Source: Microvirga antarctica (lineage in GTDB: Bacteria > Pseudomonadota > Alphaproteobacteria > Rhizobiales > Beijerinckiaceae). Taken from it: DNA of 64,000 nt. Below the pieces are notes generated by a model, which saw only the letters and a list, made by a program, of their open reading frames with translations, was not told the origin of the DNA and did not search any database. The stretch covers positions 496,001-560,000 of the forward strand of contig NZ_JAGEMM010000002.1 in assembly GCF_017921815.1 (NCBI RefSeq), written 5' to 3'. Shown here piece after piece: positions 29,187-39,654 of the stretch (positions are counted from its first letter, which is position 1; every line of letters begins with the position of its first letter). Both the position numbers and the translations under genes were made by a program.

Positions 29187-29729
29187 ATGCGCGCAGGCGT
29201 TTTATTCCTCGCAGTATTTCTACTGGTGTCCGGTCCGGCACTGCGCGCGGCCGCCGCGAACGCATCGCTTCCGCCCAAGCTTGCCGCGACGCTCGAGGCG
29301 AGCTTTCCAGGCTCCCGTCTCGTCGCGAACTCCTCCCTGTGTCGGAGCAGCCCGCGCGGGGCGCAGCAAATGGGACTCGTCCTCGCGCGGGACGGCGCCT
29401 TGCGGGCGGTCGTCGCCGTCGACCGGGGGGGCTGGGTTCTGTCGGATGTGCCCCGCGCATTTTCCAACGCGAGCGGCGGGACACGCGATTTCCTGAGTGA
29501 CTTCGCCACCAACAAAAATCGCCCCGACATCCGCTGTGCTCAGCCTCATCGGGATGCCGATATCAGCACACGGAACAACGGCCAGTTCCAGGGGCAGGGC
29601 GGTCGCTCGAGAACCGACACGCATGTGTGCTTCATGGCAAGTGCCGCCTACAACAGTTGGGTCTGTTTCTGGACACCGCCGAAGGCGCACACACCGTCGA
29701 TTTCCTTCGTCCAGTTCAACGCGGATTAA
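29187..29729 (+). CDS. Small secreted protein of unknown function with four cysteines
   Basis: The 180-aa product has a signal peptide (MRAGVLFLAVFLLVSGPALR, cut near AAAA) and a soluble mature part of about 155 residues with four cysteines (in SLCRSS, IRCAQP, HVCFMA, WVCFWT). These could form two disulfides in the periplasm. ATG 29187 has a perfect AGGAGG eight bases upstream. The start is only 32 bases after the tRNA-Val gene, so it may be read from the tRNA promoter. I do not recognise the family. Confidence 0.7.
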   Translation: MRAGVLFLAVFLLVSGPALRAAAANASLPPKLAATLEASFPGSRLVANSSLCRSSPRGAQQMGLVLARDGALRAVVAVDRGGWVLSDVPRAFSNASGGTRDFLSDFATNKNRPDIRCAQPHRDADISTRNNGQFQGQGGRSRTDTHVCFMASAAYNSWVCFWTPPKAHTPSISFVQFNAD

Positions 29730-29824
29730 GGTGTCGCGAGGCGTATTTGCACCCCGCAGAAGCGTCGCCGGTCGAGGCATCGGTGCCGCCACCCATGTTT
29801 TTGGACCCGCAGGTGTGGGATCGC

Positions 29825-29854
29825 TTGACAGCGGTTAGTACCCCCCCTTATACC
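29825..29854 (+). promoter_or_regulatory. Promoter of tRNA-Asp
   Basis: A perfect -35 box TTGACA (29825-29830) is followed after 18 bases by TATACC (29849-29854). The predicted start is about 24 bases before the mature tRNA-Asp end. Confidence 0.6.
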
Positions 29855-29884
29855 GCCCCCACACCGCTTCGGCGGGTCACCTAC

Positions 29885-29961
29885 GCGGGTGTAGCTCAGT
29901 TGGTTAGAGTGCCGGCCTGTCACGCCGGAGGTCGCGGGTTCGAGCCCCGTCACCCGCGCCA
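29885..29961 (+). tRNA. tRNA-Asp (anticodon GUC)
   Basis: The 77-nt gene has acceptor stem GCGGGTG/CACCCGC, anticodon loop CTGTCAC (GUC), T-loop GTTCGAGCC and encoded CCA at 29959-29961. Confidence 0.97.
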
Positions 29962-30069
29962 CTTCGTCCGTCAGGCCGTCCTGATGAGACCGTGACCCTG
30001 CTGCTGTTGCGTGCTTTTCGATACGCCAGATCGGGCCTCTCAGTTTCTCTGCTCAATACTGCGCCTGCT

Positions 30070-30504
30070 CATCGAAGCTGAGCGTCGATGTCCGCTGAGC
30101 TTGAAGGGCCTCCGCCAATTTCACCCGATTCTCCACTGCGGGCTGCCCATGCTGCCGGCAAACCGGGATCATCGTGTCAGGGCGGCGAGCGGGTGGGTCC
30201 TTGCCTCTACGGATCTGTGGCAGCTCACCGTGAACATCGGCACGACCATCATCACCTCCCTGATGGTCTTCTGATCCGAACACCCAAATCGCGACGGTGT
30301 GGCGATGCAGGCCAAGCTTGACGAAGGCTCCGAGCAAGCCGGTCCCGCGAGGTTTTCGTCGGGATTGAACGCATGTCTCGGGAAGAGCGCGACAGGATCC
30401 TCAGGCAGTCCGGGTCCAACGTGGAGTGCGAAGGCGGTGAAGTTCCGGGCAAAACCACCCCCGGCGACGATAGGAAAGGGGCCCCCGGGACCCCGGGCAC
30501 TTAG
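30070..30504 (+). pseudogene. Decayed low-affinity iron permease family gene (PF04120)
   Basis: No frame is open throughout, but pieces of one protein appear in order across frames. One frame gives LWQLTVNIGTTIITSLMVF (30217-30273), matching the WQLVINTGTTIxTFLMVF core of this family. The next piece reads PNRDGVAMQAKLDE (30284 on), where intact members read QNTQNRD...KLDE. A third frame gives EVFVGIERMSREERDRILR and stops at 30504. At the VFLIQNTQNRD segment the missing bases can be counted: three single-base deletions restore the expected reading. The upstream first membrane segment is only faintly visible. Intact members are small two-span inner-membrane proteins linked to iron uptake. The gene is dead, lying between tRNA-Asp and nuoA. 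Confidence 0.65.
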
Positions 30505-30673
30505 TTTAGAAGGGTTCTTTTGCTGCGCTGCAAACACTTGTCAGGGAAGGGGATCTCAGCTAAGCCTCGCGCGCAATCCGTGGATTGTCGCAGGCCCTTC
30601 CAAAGAGTCGGTCGCGGCTTAAATTCATGGTTTGCCTCAGGCTTTTTGCCTGCCTTGGTTTGTTAGGTGTCGC

Positions 30674-31039
30674 ATGACGAATCTTCTCGCCGACTACCTG
30701 CCTCTTGTCATCTTTATCGGCGTCTCGCTCGTGATCGGGCTGGCGTTGCTCGTGGCTCCGTTCATCGTGGCCTATAGCCGTCCCGACGTCGAGAAGCTGT
30801 CCGCCTACGAGTGCGGGTTCAACGCCTTCGACGATGCCCGCATGAAGTTTGACGTGCGGTTCTATCTCGTGGCCATCCTGTTCATCATCTTCGACCTCGA
30901 AGTCGCGTTCCTGTTCCCCTGGGCCATCACGTTCGGCGGCCTGGGGTGGTTCGGCTTCCTGTCCATGATGATGTTCCTGGGTGTTCTGACGGTGGGCTTT
31001 GTCTACGAATGGAAGAAGGGCGCCCTCGAATGGGATTGA
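30674..31039 (+). CDS. nuoA: NADH-quinone oxidoreductase subunit A
   Basis: The 121-aa subunit has three membrane spans and sits at the hinge between the peripheral and membrane arms of complex I. The conserved loop [20 protein letters not shown] carries the quinone-site cysteine. I chose ATG 30674 ([12 protein letters not shown]), the family start; an upstream in-frame ATG at 30632 adds 14 odd residues. It opens the nuo operon and overlaps nuoB by 10 bases. Confidence 0.95.
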   Translation: MTNLLADYLPLVIFIGVSLVIGLALLVAPFIVAYSRPDVEKLSAYECGFNAFDDARMKFDVRFYLVAILFIIFDLEVAFLFPWAITFGGLGWFGFLSMMMFLGVLTVGFVYEWKKGALEWD

Positions 31040-31617
31040 TCGCAAACCCCCACACCGGCACCCTGATCGCTCCGCAGCCCGTCGGCGCTCTCGATCCGGC
31101 GACCGGGCAGCCGATCGGCGCCTCTGACCCCTATTTCCTGTCCGTCAAGGACGAGCTTTCCGACAAGGGCTTCCTGATCACCTCGACAGAGGATCTGGTC
31201 ACCTGGGCGCGCACGGGCTCGCTCATGTGGATGACGTTCGGGCTCGCATGCTGCGCCGTCGAGATGATGCAGATGTCGATGCCGCGCTACGACGTGGAGC
31301 GCTTCGGCTTTGCGCCCCGGGCCTCGCCGCGCCAATCGGACGTGATGATCGTTGCCGGCACCCTGACCAACAAGATGGCTCCCGCGCTCCGCAAGGTCTA
31401 CGACCAGATGCCGGAGCCGCGCTACGTGATCTCAATGGGCTCCTGCGCCAATGGCGGCGGCTACTATCATTACTCATATGCGGTCGTGCGCGGCTGCGAC
31501 CGTATCGTTCCCGTCGACATCTACGTGCCGGGCTGCCCGCCGACGGCCGAGGCGCTTCTCTACGGGGTTCTCCTGCTGCAGAAGAAGATCCGCCGCACCG
31601 GCACCATCGAGCGTTGA
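31030..31617 (+). CDS. nuoB: NADH-quinone oxidoreductase subunit B
   Basis: NuoB (195 aa, PSST homologue) holds cluster N2, the last Fe-S cluster before quinone. The ligands are visible: adjacent cysteines in [10 protein letters not shown], one in [14 protein letters not shown] and one in [14 protein letters not shown] 31030 lies inside the nuoA end (10-base overlap), so the pair is translationally coupled. The 30-residue N-terminal lead is Pro/Ala-rich. Confidence 0.96.
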   Translation: MGLIANPHTGTLIAPQPVGALDPATGQPIGASDPYFLSVKDELSDKGFLITSTEDLVTWARTGSLMWMTFGLACCAVEMMQMSMPRYDVERFGFAPRASPRQSDVMIVAGTLTNKMAPALRKVYDQMPEPRYVISMGSCANGGGYYHYSYAVVRGCDRIVPVDIYVPGCPPTAEALLYGVLLLQKKIRRTGTIER

Positions 31618-31631
31618 GCGAGGATCTGGTC

Positions 31632-32234
31632 ATGCAGGCTGAACTCCAGGCTCTGAGCGATCATGTGGGCGCGTCGCTGGGCGATGTCGTCACGGCACAG
31701 GCCATTGCCTACGACGAGTTGACAATCGTCGTGCGGTCGCAGGACATCGTGCGGACTCTGGCGTTCCTGCGCGACGATCCGCGCTGCCGGTTCATCTCGT
31801 TCATCGATATCTGCGGCGCCGATTATCCGGGCCGCGAGCAGCGTTTCGATGTGGTCTATCACCTGCTGTCCCCGCATCTGAACCACCGAATCCGCGTGAA
31901 GGTGGAGGCCGATGAGGTGACGCCGGTTCCGTCGGTGATCGATCTGTTTCCGGCCGCCAACTGGTTTGAGCGTGAAGCCTACGATCTATACGGCATCCTG
32001 TTTTCCGGCCATCCCGACCTGCGCCGCATCCTCACGGATTACGGTTTTGAGGGCTATCCCTTGCGCAAGGACTTCCCGCTTACCGGCTATGTCGAGGTTC
32101 GCTACGACGAAGGGCAGGGGCGCGTCGTCTACGAGCCCGTAAAGCTCAACCAGGAGTTCCGCAACTTCGACTTCCTGTCGCCGTGGGAGGGCACCGATTA
32201 TGTGCTTCCGGGCGACGAGAAGGCGAAGGGGTAG
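31632..32234 (+). CDS. nuoC: NADH-quinone oxidoreductase subunit C
   Basis: NuoC (200 aa, 30-kDa subunit) is part of the hydrophilic connecting module beside NuoD. The family signature [26 protein letters not shown] segment is present (in two pieces: [12 protein letters not shown] and [18 protein letters not shown]), followed by [14 protein letters not shown] 31632 follows GAGCGAGGAT. It is separate from nuoD, unlike in E. coli where the two are fused. Confidence 0.95.
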   Translation: MQAELQALSDHVGASLGDVVTAQAIAYDELTIVVRSQDIVRTLAFLRDDPRCRFISFIDICGADYPGREQRFDVVYHLLSPHLNHRIRVKVEADEVTPVPSVIDLFPAANWFEREAYDLYGILFSGHPDLRRILTDYGFEGYPLRKDFPLTGYVEVRYDEGQGRVVYEPVKLNQEFRNFDFLSPWEGTDYVLPGDEKAKG

Positions 32235-32243
32235 GAGGCCGCC

Positions 32244-33434
32244 ATGACCGAACACAACATCCGCAACTTCTCGATCAATTTCGGACCGCAGCATCCGGCA
32301 GCGCACGGCGTGCTGCGCCTGGTGCTCGAGCTTGACGGCGAGATCGTCGAGCGGGTCGATCCGCATATCGGTCTTCTTCATCGCGGCACCGAAAAGCTGA
32401 TCGAATACAAGACCTATACGCAGGCCACCCCCTATTTCGACCGGCTTGACTATGTCGCGCCGATGAATCAGGAACACGCCTTCTGCCTTGCGGTGGAAAA
32501 GCTGCTTGGCCTCACCGTACCCCGTCGCGCGCAGCTGATCCGGGTTTTGTATTCCGAGATCGGCCGGCTGCTGTCGCATCTTCTCAACGTGACGACCCAG
32601 GCCATGGACGTCGGTGCGCTCACCCCGCCCTTGTGGGGATTCGAGGAGCGCGAGAAGCTGATGATCTTCTACGAGCGCGCATCGGGGTCGCGCATGCACG
32701 CCAACTACATTCGTCCAGGCGGCGTCAGCATGGACCTGCCGCCAGCGCTCATCGACGATATCGAGGCCTTCTGCGATCCGTTCCTGAAAGTGGTGGACGA
32801 TCTCGATACGCTCGTGATCGGCAACCGCATCTTCAAGCAGCGCAACGTCGATATCGGCGTGGTGTCGCTGGAGGATTGCTGGAAGTGGGGTTTTTCGGGC
32901 GTCATGGTGCGCGGCTCGGGCGCCGCGTGGGATCTGCGCAAGTCGCAGCCCTATGAATGCTACGAAGAGCTGGATTTCGACATTCCGGTCGGCAAGAACT
33001 GCGACAACTACGATCGCCAGGTCATCCGCATGGAAGAGATGCGCCAGAGCGTGCGCATCATGAAGCAATGCGTCGCCAAGCTGCGCGAGCCTGCCGGACA
33101 AGGGCCTGTCTCGACGCTTGACGGCAAGGTCGCGCCGCCCTCGCGCAAGGACATGAAGCGCTCGATGGAGGCGCTCATCCATCACTTCAAGCTCTTCACC
33201 GAGGGCTTTCACGTGCCGGCGGGCGAGGTCTATGCGGCGGTCGAAGCCCCCAAGGGGGAGTTCGGCGTCTACCTCGTGGCAGACGGCACCAACAAGCCTT
33301 ACCGCTGCAAGATCCGCGCGCCGGGATTCGCGCATCTGCAGGCGATGGACTTCATGTGCCGCGGGCACATGCTGGCCGACGTCGCGGGCATTCTCGGATC
33401 GCTCGACATCGTGTTCGGCGAGGTCGATCGCTGA
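32244..33434 (+). CDS. nuoD: NADH-quinone oxidoreductase subunit D
   Basis: NuoD (396 aa, 49-kDa subunit) forms the quinone-binding pocket with NuoB. It shows the [13 protein letters not shown] opening with the quinone-site histidine, [13 protein letters not shown], and the closing [20 protein letters not shown]. The length is standard. A 110-base spacer with two stem-loops follows before nuoE. Confidence 0.96.
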   Translation: MTEHNIRNFSINFGPQHPAAHGVLRLVLELDGEIVERVDPHIGLLHRGTEKLIEYKTYTQATPYFDRLDYVAPMNQEHAFCLAVEKLLGLTVPRRAQLIRVLYSEIGRLLSHLLNVTTQAMDVGALTPPLWGFEEREKLMIFYERASGSRMHANYIRPGGVSMDLPPALIDDIEAFCDPFLKVVDDLDTLVIGNRIFKQRNVDIGVVSLEDCWKWGFSGVMVRGSGAAWDLRKSQPYECYEELDFDIPVGKNCDNYDRQVIRMEEMRQSVRIMKQCVAKLREPAGQGPVSTLDGKVAPPSRKDMKRSMEALIHHFKLFTEGFHVPAGEVYAAVEAPKGEFGVYLVADGTNKPYRCKIRAPGFAHLQAMDFMCRGHMLADVAGILGSLDIVFGEVDR

Positions 33435-33443
33435 TTGATTTAA

Positions 33444-33524
33444 CCCGGCAGCTGCCGGGAAGGCCCCCTCGGAGCGATGGGGCGACAAGGTTCAAGTCGC
33501 AGGTGGCCGGTCACAAGCCGGCCA
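33444..33524 (+). other. Two stem-loops in the nuoD-nuoE spacer
   Basis: A 16-bp perfect palindrome CCCGGCAGCTGCCGGG (33444-33459) and a second stem TGGCCGG-N7-CCGGCCA (33504-33524) lie between nuoD and nuoE. Neither has a T-tract. They may be mRNA processing or stability elements that separate the two halves of the operon message. Confidence 0.5.
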
Positions 33525-33544
33525 GGGCGATGAGGAGAAAGTGA

Positions 33545-34606
33545 ATGGCCGTTCGTAGGCTCGCGCCCGATGACATCCAGCCCAAGAGCTTCGCGTTCTC
33601 GCCCGAGAACGAGATCTTTGCGCAGGAGCAGATCGCCAAATATCCGCCCGGCCGACAGGCCTCGGCGGTGATTCCGCTGCTGTGGCGCGCCCAGGAGCAG
33701 ACGGGCGGCTGGCTGCCGCGCAAGGCCATCGAAGCAATCGCGGTGCGCCTCGACATGCCCGATATCCGCGTGCTGGAAGTGGCAACCTTCTACACGATGT
33801 TCAACCTCGACCCGGTGGGCAAGCATTTCATCCAGTTCTGCGGGACGACGCCTTGCGCGTTGCGGGGCGCGGGCGAGATCAAAAAGATCCTCGAGCGGCG
33901 CGTTGGCGAGCAGAGCCATGTGTCGGCCGACGGCAACTTTTCGTGGCTTGAGGTCGAGTGTCTGGGCGCCTGCTGCAATGCGCCAATGGTGCAGATCAAT
34001 CATGATTATTATGAGGATCTAGCGCCTGAGAATTTTGAGAAACTGCTGGACGATCTGGCGGCTGGACGGCCCGTCAAGCCCGGTCCTCAGAGCGGTCGGC
34101 GCTCGTCCGAGCCCGCCGACGCGGTCAAGACCCTGACCGATCCCGCCCTTTACGACGGCTCTGTCGTTGGGGCATGGCGCAAGCGGTTCGAGGAAGAGGC
34201 CATCAAGGCGGTGGAAACCGGCGAAGCGGCCAACGCGACGGCGACTGCCGCTGCCAACCCGAAGCCCGCCAAGCCGGATGCCGGTCGGGCGATCGGTACG
34301 GAATCGGCTGATACGCCTGCCAAGCGCGTCAAGGAAGGCGACGCGCCTGTCAGCGCTGCCGAGCGCAAGGATGCGGCGGACCAGACCCGAGCCTCGGTGG
34401 ACCAGACGTCCAAAGGCGCGGTGCCGACGCCGCAGAGCGACAAATCCTACGGGGCGACGCCCTCGAAACCCGGCAGCGGTCAGGCGACACCCGATGCCCC
34501 GACCACTCCCGTTGCAGGAACGCCGCCGTCCGACGCGCCTGCGCGCCGCGACGGCAGCGAAAGCAAGCCGGACGTCGTCGTCGATCCCACCAAGAAACCG
34601 TCCTGA
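33545..34606 (+). CDS. nuoE: NADH-quinone oxidoreductase subunit E with long C-terminal tail
   Basis: NuoE (353 aa, 24-kDa subunit) carries [2Fe-2S] cluster N1a next to NuoF. The ligand cysteines are in FCGTTPCALRG and CLGACCNAPM (residues about 99-150), within a thioredoxin-like core ending near 180. The other 170 residues are an Ala/Pro/Lys-rich tail, with one short helical motif (DPALYDGSVVGAWRKRFEEE) and then low complexity. Core NuoE proteins are about 160-200 aa; long tails are seen in some Rhizobiales. A strong GAGGAGAAAG site precedes ATG 33545. Confidence 0.94.
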   Translation: MAVRRLAPDDIQPKSFAFSPENEIFAQEQIAKYPPGRQASAVIPLLWRAQEQTGGWLPRKAIEAIAVRLDMPDIRVLEVATFYTMFNLDPVGKHFIQFCGTTPCALRGAGEIKKILERRVGEQSHVSADGNFSWLEVECLGACCNAPMVQINHDYYEDLAPENFEKLLDDLAAGRPVKPGPQSGRRSSEPADAVKTLTDPALYDGSVVGAWRKRFEEEAIKAVETGEAANATATAAANPKPAKPDAGRAIGTESADTPAKRVKEGDAPVSAAERKDAADQTRASVDQTSKGAVPTPQSDKSYGATPSKPGSGQATPDAPTTPVAGTPPSDAPARRDGSESKPDVVVDPTKKPS

Positions 34607-34620
34607 CGGAGTGATGTGAC

Positions 34621-35922
34621 ATGCTTCAGGACAGAGATCGTATCTTCACAAACCTCTACGGCCTTCAGTCGCCGGACCTTGCGGCCGCCAAGATGCGCGG
34701 AAACTGGGACGGCACGAAGTTCCTGCTGGAAAAGGGCCGCGACTGGATCATCGACGAGATGAAGAAGTCCGGCCTGCGCGGCCGGGGCGGCGCAGGTTTC
34801 CCGACCGGCATGAAGTGGTCGTTCATGCCCAAGCAATCGGACGGCCGTCCGAGCTATCTCGTGGTCAATGCGGACGAGTCGGAGCCCGGCACCTGCAAGG
34901 ATCGGGAGATCATGCGGCACGACCCGCATCTGCTGATCGAGGGTTGCCTCATCGCGTCCTTCGCGATGAACGCGAACGCCGCCTATATCTACATTCGCGG
35001 CGAGTACGTCGCCGAGCGTTATGCGCTGCAGAAGGCCATCGACGAGGCCTATGAGGCGCGCCTGATCGGCCAGGACAACATCCACGGCTTCCCGTTTGAG
35101 CTTTACCTGCATCACGGCGCCGGCGCCTATATCTGCGGCGAGGAGACGGCCCTGCTCGAAAGCCTCGAGGGCAAGAAGGGAATGCCGCGCCTCAAGCCGC
35201 CGTTCCCGGCCAATATGGGCCTCTATGGTTGCCCGACGACGGTCAACAACGTCGAGTCGATCGCGGTTGCGGGGACGATCCTGCGGCGTGGCGCGTCGTG
35301 GTTCTCCGCCATCGGACGGCCCAACAATGTCGGCACCAAGCTGTTCTGCGTGTCCGGTCATGTGGAGAAGCCGTGCAACGTCGAAGAGGCCATGGGTCTC
35401 ACGTTCCGCGAACTGATCGACACTCATTGCGGCGGCATTCGCGGCGGCTGGGACAACCTTCTGGCTGTGATCCCCGGCGGGTCCTCGGTGCCATGCGTTC
35501 CTGCGCACGAGATCATGGACGCCTACATGGATTTCGACACGCTGCGGAACCTCAAATCCGGCCTCGGCACAGCGGCCGTGATCGTCATGGACAAGTCGAC
35601 GGATATTGTGCGGGCGATCACGCGTATCTCCTATTTCTACAAGCACGAGAGCTGTGGCCAGTGCACCCCATGCCGGGAAGGCACCGGCTGGATGTGGCGT
35701 GTCCTCACCCGCATGTCGGAAGGTCGCGCCCAGCGGCGCGAGATCGACATGCTGCTCGAAGTGTCGACACAGATCGAAGGCCACACCATCTGCGCGCTCG
35801 GCGACGCGGCGGCATGGCCGGTCCAGGGCCTGATCCGGCACTTCAGGCATGAAATCGAAAAGCGGATCGACGATTATGCGGCCAACCCGCATTCCGAATC
35901 CGTCATGCTGGCGGCGGAGTAG
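34621..35922 (+). CDS. nuoF: NADH-quinone oxidoreductase subunit F
   Basis: NuoF (433 aa, 51-kDa subunit) is the NADH-oxidising subunit with FMN and [4Fe-4S] cluster N3. The NADH/FMN glycine loop [15 protein letters not shown] is at residues about 52-66, and the cluster ligands are in [12 protein letters not shown] plus a later cysteine in HTICALGD. Length is standard. It is 14 bases after nuoE and 9 before nuoG. Confidence 0.97.
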   Translation: MLQDRDRIFTNLYGLQSPDLAAAKMRGNWDGTKFLLEKGRDWIIDEMKKSGLRGRGGAGFPTGMKWSFMPKQSDGRPSYLVVNADESEPGTCKDREIMRHDPHLLIEGCLIASFAMNANAAYIYIRGEYVAERYALQKAIDEAYEARLIGQDNIHGFPFELYLHHGAGAYICGEETALLESLEGKKGMPRLKPPFPANMGLYGCPTTVNNVESIAVAGTILRRGASWFSAIGRPNNVGTKLFCVSGHVEKPCNVEEAMGLTFRELIDTHCGGIRGGWDNLLAVIPGGSSVPCVPAHEIMDAYMDFDTLRNLKSGLGTAAVIVMDKSTDIVRAITRISYFYKHESCGQCTPCREGTGWMWRVLTRMSEGRAQRREIDMLLEVSTQIEGHTICALGDAAAWPVQGLIRHFRHEIEKRIDDYAANPHSESVMLAAE

Positions 35923-35931
35923 AGAAGCGAG

Positions 35932-38010
35932 ATGGCAAAAATCATCGTTGATGGCGTCGAGGTCGACGTCCCGCCGGAATTCACGCTGCTGCAGGCCGCC
36001 GAAGCGGCGGGTGCGGAAATCCCGCGTTTCTGCTTCCATGAACGCCTGTCGATCGCCGGCAATTGCCGCATGTGCCTCGTCGAGGTGAAGGGCGCGCCCA
36101 AGCCGGTGGCATCCTGCGCCTGGGGTGTGCGCGACTGTCGTCCGGGCCCGAACGGCGAGCCGCCCGAAATTCTGACGAAATCGTCGACGGTCAAGAAGGC
36201 GCGCGAAGGGGTGATGGAGTTCCTCCTCATCAACCATCCGCTCGATTGCCCGATCTGCGACCAGGGCGGCCAGTGCGACCTCCAGGACCAGGCCATGGCC
36301 TATGGGGTCGACACGAGCCGCTATCACGAGAACAAGCGGGCGGTGCCCGACAAGTATCTCGGACCGCTCATCAAGACCTCGATGAACCGGTGCATCCATT
36401 GCACCCGCTGCATTCGCTTCACCACGGAAGTGGCGGGCGTCGAGGACCTCGGCGCGATCTGGCGCGGCGAGGACATGGAGATCACGAGCTATCTCGAAAA
36501 GGCGCTCGGGTCCGAGCTTCAGTCCAATGCGGCCGATCTCTGCCCGGTGGGCGCGCTGACCCACAAGCCGGAGGCGTTCCACTACCGGCCGTGGGAATTG
36601 AGCAAGACCGATTCCGTGGACGTGATGGATGCGGTTGGCTCGTCCATCCGTGTCGATTCCCGCGGCCGCGAGGTCATGCGGATCCTTCCCCGCGTGAACG
36701 AGGCGGTGAACGAGGAATGGATCACCGACAAGGCGCGCCATATCGTCGACGGCCTGCGCCTCCAGCGTCTCGACCGGCCGTTCGTGCGGGTCGATGGACG
36801 CCTGCAGGTTGCCACCTGGCCGCAGGCGTTCGCCGCTATCGCGGAGCGGGTCAAGGGCACGCACCGCAACAAGATCGGCGCCATCGCGGGCGATCTCGCA
36901 TCCGTCGAGGATCTCTTCGCCTTGAAGAGCCTGATGACGGCGCTCGGCGTTGCCAACATCGATGCGCGCCAGGATGGCAGCCAGATGTCGCCGGCCCATG
37001 GCCGCGCGTCCTATCTGTTCAACGCCACGATCGCGGGCATCGAAGAGGCTGACGCAATCCTGATCGTGGGCTCCAACCCCCGCATCGAGGCCTCCCTCGT
37101 CAACGTGCGCATCCGCAAGCGCTGGCGCATGGCGCCGCCCCCGATCGCGTTGATCGGCGAGCGGGTCGATCTGACCTATCCTTATGCTTATCTCGGTGCC
37201 GGAGCCGAGACCCTCGCCGATGTGGCGGCCGGCCGCCACAGCTTCCTCGACACCCTCAAGGGCGCGAAGCGGCCTCTGATCATCGTCGGCCCCGGAGCCT
37301 ACGCGGGCGCCAACGGTCTTGCCGTGTTGTCGCTCGCGGCGCAGCTGGCGGTGACCGTCGGGGCGGTGTCCGACGAGTGGAACGGCTTCTCGGTCCTGCA
37401 CACGGCCGCCTCGCGCGTCGGCGCTCTCGACCTCGGTTTCGTGCCGGGAGAGGGCGCATTGAGCGCCCGCGAGATGGCGGACGGCGCGGTCGAGGTGCTG
37501 TTCAACCTCGGCGCGGATGAGGTCGACATCGCGCCGGGCGCCTTCGTGATCTATCAGGGCACCCACGGCGATCGCGGCGCGCACCGCGCCGACGTGATCC
37601 TGCCGGGCGCCACTTACACGGAGAAGTCCGGCACCTACGTCAACACCGAAGGCCGGGTGCAGATGGCCAATCGCGCGGCGTTCGCGCCCGGCGATGCCCG
37701 CGAAGACTGGGCCATTCTGCGCGCGCTGTCGGACGTCCTCGGCCATCGCCTTCCATTCGACTCGCTTGCCGCCCTGCGGCAGCGGCTTTATGCGGAACAT
37801 CCGCATTTTGCGGCCATCGACAGCATCGCTCCGAGCGATGGCGCGGCCGGCCTCAACGCGCTGGCGGCCCTTGGCGGAAGCCCTGGACGCGAGGCTTTCA
37901 CAAGTCCCGTCAAGGACTTCTATCTCACGAACCCGATCGCCCGGTCGTCGCAGGTCATGGCCGAGTGCTCCGCACTTGCCCGTAATCTCCGGCTTGAAGC
38001 CGCAGAGTAA
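35932..38010 (+). CDS. nuoG: NADH-quinone oxidoreductase subunit G
   Basis: NuoG (692 aa, 75-kDa subunit) holds several Fe-S clusters. A [2Fe-2S] ferredoxin domain ([19 protein letters not shown]) is followed by the His/Cys cluster region ([19 protein letters not shown]) and a [4Fe-4S] set ([13 protein letters not shown], then [14 protein letters not shown]). The large C-terminal molybdopterin-oxidoreductase-like domain (residues about 220-690) has no visible cofactor role, as is normal. ATG 35932 follows closely on nuoF. Confidence 0.96.
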   Translation: MAKIIVDGVEVDVPPEFTLLQAAEAAGAEIPRFCFHERLSIAGNCRMCLVEVKGAPKPVASCAWGVRDCRPGPNGEPPEILTKSSTVKKAREGVMEFLLINHPLDCPICDQGGQCDLQDQAMAYGVDTSRYHENKRAVPDKYLGPLIKTSMNRCIHCTRCIRFTTEVAGVEDLGAIWRGEDMEITSYLEKALGSELQSNAADLCPVGALTHKPEAFHYRPWELSKTDSVDVMDAVGSSIRVDSRGREVMRILPRVNEAVNEEWITDKARHIVDGLRLQRLDRPFVRVDGRLQVATWPQAFAAIAERVKGTHRNKIGAIAGDLASVEDLFALKSLMTALGVANIDARQDGSQMSPAHGRASYLFNATIAGIEEADAILIVGSNPRIEASLVNVRIRKRWRMAPPPIALIGERVDLTYPYAYLGAGAETLADVAAGRHSFLDTLKGAKRPLIIVGPGAYAGANGLAVLSLAAQLAVTVGAVSDEWNGFSVLHTAASRVGALDLGFVPGEGALSAREMADGAVEVLFNLGADEVDIAPGAFVIYQGTHGDRGAHRADVILPGATYTEKSGTYVNTEGRVQMANRAAFAPGDAREDWAILRALSDVLGHRLPFDSLAALRQRLYAEHPHFAAIDSIAPSDGAAGLNALAALGGSPGREAFTSPVKDFYLTNPIARSSQVMAECSALARNLRLEAAE

Positions 38011-38021
38011 GAGGACCGATC

Positions 38022-39047
38022 ATGGAATTCGGAGATATCGTCCTCGCCGTCGCCATCATGCTGGGCAAGAGCCTGTTGCTGCTCGTCGCCCTGCTGATCT
38101 TCATCGCCTATGCGCTTCTCGCCGACCGCAAGATCTGGGCCGCCGTTCAGCTTCGTCGCGGACCGAACGTCGTGGGTCCCTGGGGATTGCTGCAATCCTT
38201 CGCCGACCTCTTGAAGTTCGTCCTGAAGGAGCCGGTCATTCCGGCGCCTGCCAACAAGGGCATGTTCCTGCTGGCGCCCCTCTTGTTCTGCGTGCTGTCG
38301 CTGGCCGCCTGGGCGGTCATCCCGCTCAATGCCGGCTGGGCCATCGCCGACATCAATGTGGGCATCCTCTATATCTTCGCGATCTCGTCGCTGGGCGTTT
38401 ACGGCGTCATCATGGGCGGCTGGGCGTCCAATTCGAAGTATCCGTTCCTCGGCGCCCTGCGATCCGCAGCCCAGATGGTCTCCTACGAGGTGTCCATCGG
38501 CTTCGTGATCGTGACGGTCCTCATGTGCGCCGGGACCCTGAACCTGTCGAAGATCGTCGAGGCGCAGAATTCGAGCTTCGGCCTGCTCGGCTGGTATTGG
38601 CTGCCGCTGTTCCCGATGTTCGTGGTGTTCTTCATCTCCGCCATGGCGGAGACCAACCGCCCGCCCTTCGATCTGCCGGAAGCGGAATCCGAGCTTGTGG
38701 CCGGCTACATGGTGGAATATTCGTCCACGCCCTACCTGCTGTTCATGCTGGGCGAGTACGTGGCCATCATGACCATGTGCTCGATCGGGACGATCCTGTT
38801 CCTGGGCGGCTGGCTGTCGCCGATTCCCTTCGCGCCCTTCACCTGGGTGCCGGGCGTGATCTGGTTTATCCTGAAGGCGAGCTTCCTGTTCTTCATGATG
38901 GCCATGGCGAAGGCCATGGTGCCCCGCTACCGTTACGATCAGCTCATGCGCCTCGGCTGGAAGGTGTTCCTGCCGATTTCGCTCGCCATGGTCGTCATCG
39001 TGGCCACCGTGCTCATGGCAACCGGCCTTGCGCCGGGCATGCGATAA
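38022..39047 (+). CDS. nuoH: NADH-quinone oxidoreductase subunit H
   Basis: NuoH (341 aa, ND1 homologue) is an eight-span membrane subunit that lines the quinone channel. The conserved loops [14 protein letters not shown] and [10 protein letters not shown] are present, as is [20 protein letters not shown], the signature acidic loop. Length is standard. nuoI begins 16 bases later. Confidence 0.96.
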   Translation: MEFGDIVLAVAIMLGKSLLLLVALLIFIAYALLADRKIWAAVQLRRGPNVVGPWGLLQSFADLLKFVLKEPVIPAPANKGMFLLAPLLFCVLSLAAWAVIPLNAGWAIADINVGILYIFAISSLGVYGVIMGGWASNSKYPFLGALRSAAQMVSYEVSIGFVIVTVLMCAGTLNLSKIVEAQNSSFGLLGWYWLPLFPMFVVFFISAMAETNRPPFDLPEAESELVAGYMVEYSSTPYLLFMLGEYVAIMTMCSIGTILFLGGWLSPIPFAPFTWVPGVIWFILKASFLFFMMAMAKAMVPRYRYDQLMRLGWKVFLPISLAMVVIVATVLMATGLAPGMR

Positions 39048-39063
39048 GAGGAGATCGATCGCG

Positions 39064-39552
39064 ATGAAACTCGGTCAGGCCGCACAATCGCTTCTCTTGA
39101 AGGAATTCGTGACGGGGTTCGTCCTCGCCATGCGGTATTTCTTCAAACCGAAGGCGACGATCAACTATCCGTTCGAAATGGGCCATCGCGGGCCGCGCTT
39201 CCGGGGCGAGCATGCCTTGCGTCGCTATCCCAACGGGGAAGAGCGCTGCATTGCCTGCAAGCTCTGCGAGGCGATCTGTCCGGCCCAGGCGATCACCATC
39301 GAGGCCGGCCCCCGCCGCAACGATGGCACCCGCCGCACCACCCGCTACGACATCGACATGGTGAAGTGCATCTATTGCGGCCTCTGCCAGGAGGCCTGCC
39401 CGGTGGACGCCATCGTGGAAGGCCCGAATCTCGAATTCTCCGTCGAGACCCGCGAGGAGCTCTATTACGATAAGGCCAAGCTTCTCGATAACGGGGACCG
39501 GTGGGAGCGCGAGATCGCGCAGAACATCGCCAAGAATGCGCCCTACCGGTAA
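39064..39552 (+). CDS. nuoI: NADH-quinone oxidoreductase subunit I
   Basis: NuoI (162 aa, TYKY homologue) carries two [4Fe-4S] clusters (N6a and N6b), with ligands in [12 protein letters not shown] and [13 protein letters not shown] chose ATG 39064 ([12 protein letters not shown]) because the family starts here; an upstream in-frame ATG at 39028 lies inside nuoH. The last six codons and the stop lie within the first copy of a 19-bp tandem repeat that continues into the spacer. Confidence 0.96.
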   Translation: MKLGQAAQSLLLKEFVTGFVLAMRYFFKPKATINYPFEMGHRGPRFRGEHALRRYPNGEERCIACKLCEAICPAQAITIEAGPRRNDGTRRTTRYDIDMVKCIYCGLCQEACPVDAIVEGPNLEFSVETREELYYDKAKLLDNGDRWEREIAQNIAKNAPYR

Positions 39553-39588
39553 GAATGCGCCCTACCGGTAAGAATCCGCCCGACCGGT
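39532..39588 (+). repeat. Three tandem 19-bp repeats spanning the nuoI stop codon
   Basis: AAGAATGCGCCCTACCGGT occurs at 39532-39550 and again at 39551-39569, then with two changes (AAGAATCCGCCCGACCGGT) at 39570-39588. The TAA stop of nuoI is formed at the junction of copies 1 and 2. This looks like a local duplication of the gene's 3' end. Confidence 0.85.
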
Positions 39589-39654
39589 AAGGGCGCGCCA
39601 GATCGTGACGAGATCCCGGCCCGGCGAGGGCAGGGATGAGAGAAGTCGGGCGGG

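Noticed and set aside
30480..30500. The GC-rich CCCGGG-type repeat before nuoA as a terminator
   Set aside because: It is a short self-complementary GC run without a T-tract and falls at the tail of the decayed permease gene.
34480..37806. A very long open frame (over 1100 codons) on the minus strand across nuoF and nuoG
   Set aside because: It is the antisense shadow of GC-rich coding DNA. It is rich in His, Arg and Asp, has no family motif, and lies fully over well-recognised nuo genes.
39532..39588. The 19-bp repeats as a CRISPR array or attachment site
   Set aside because: The copies are adjacent without spacers, overlap the nuoI stop, and no cas, integrase or tRNA is next to them.
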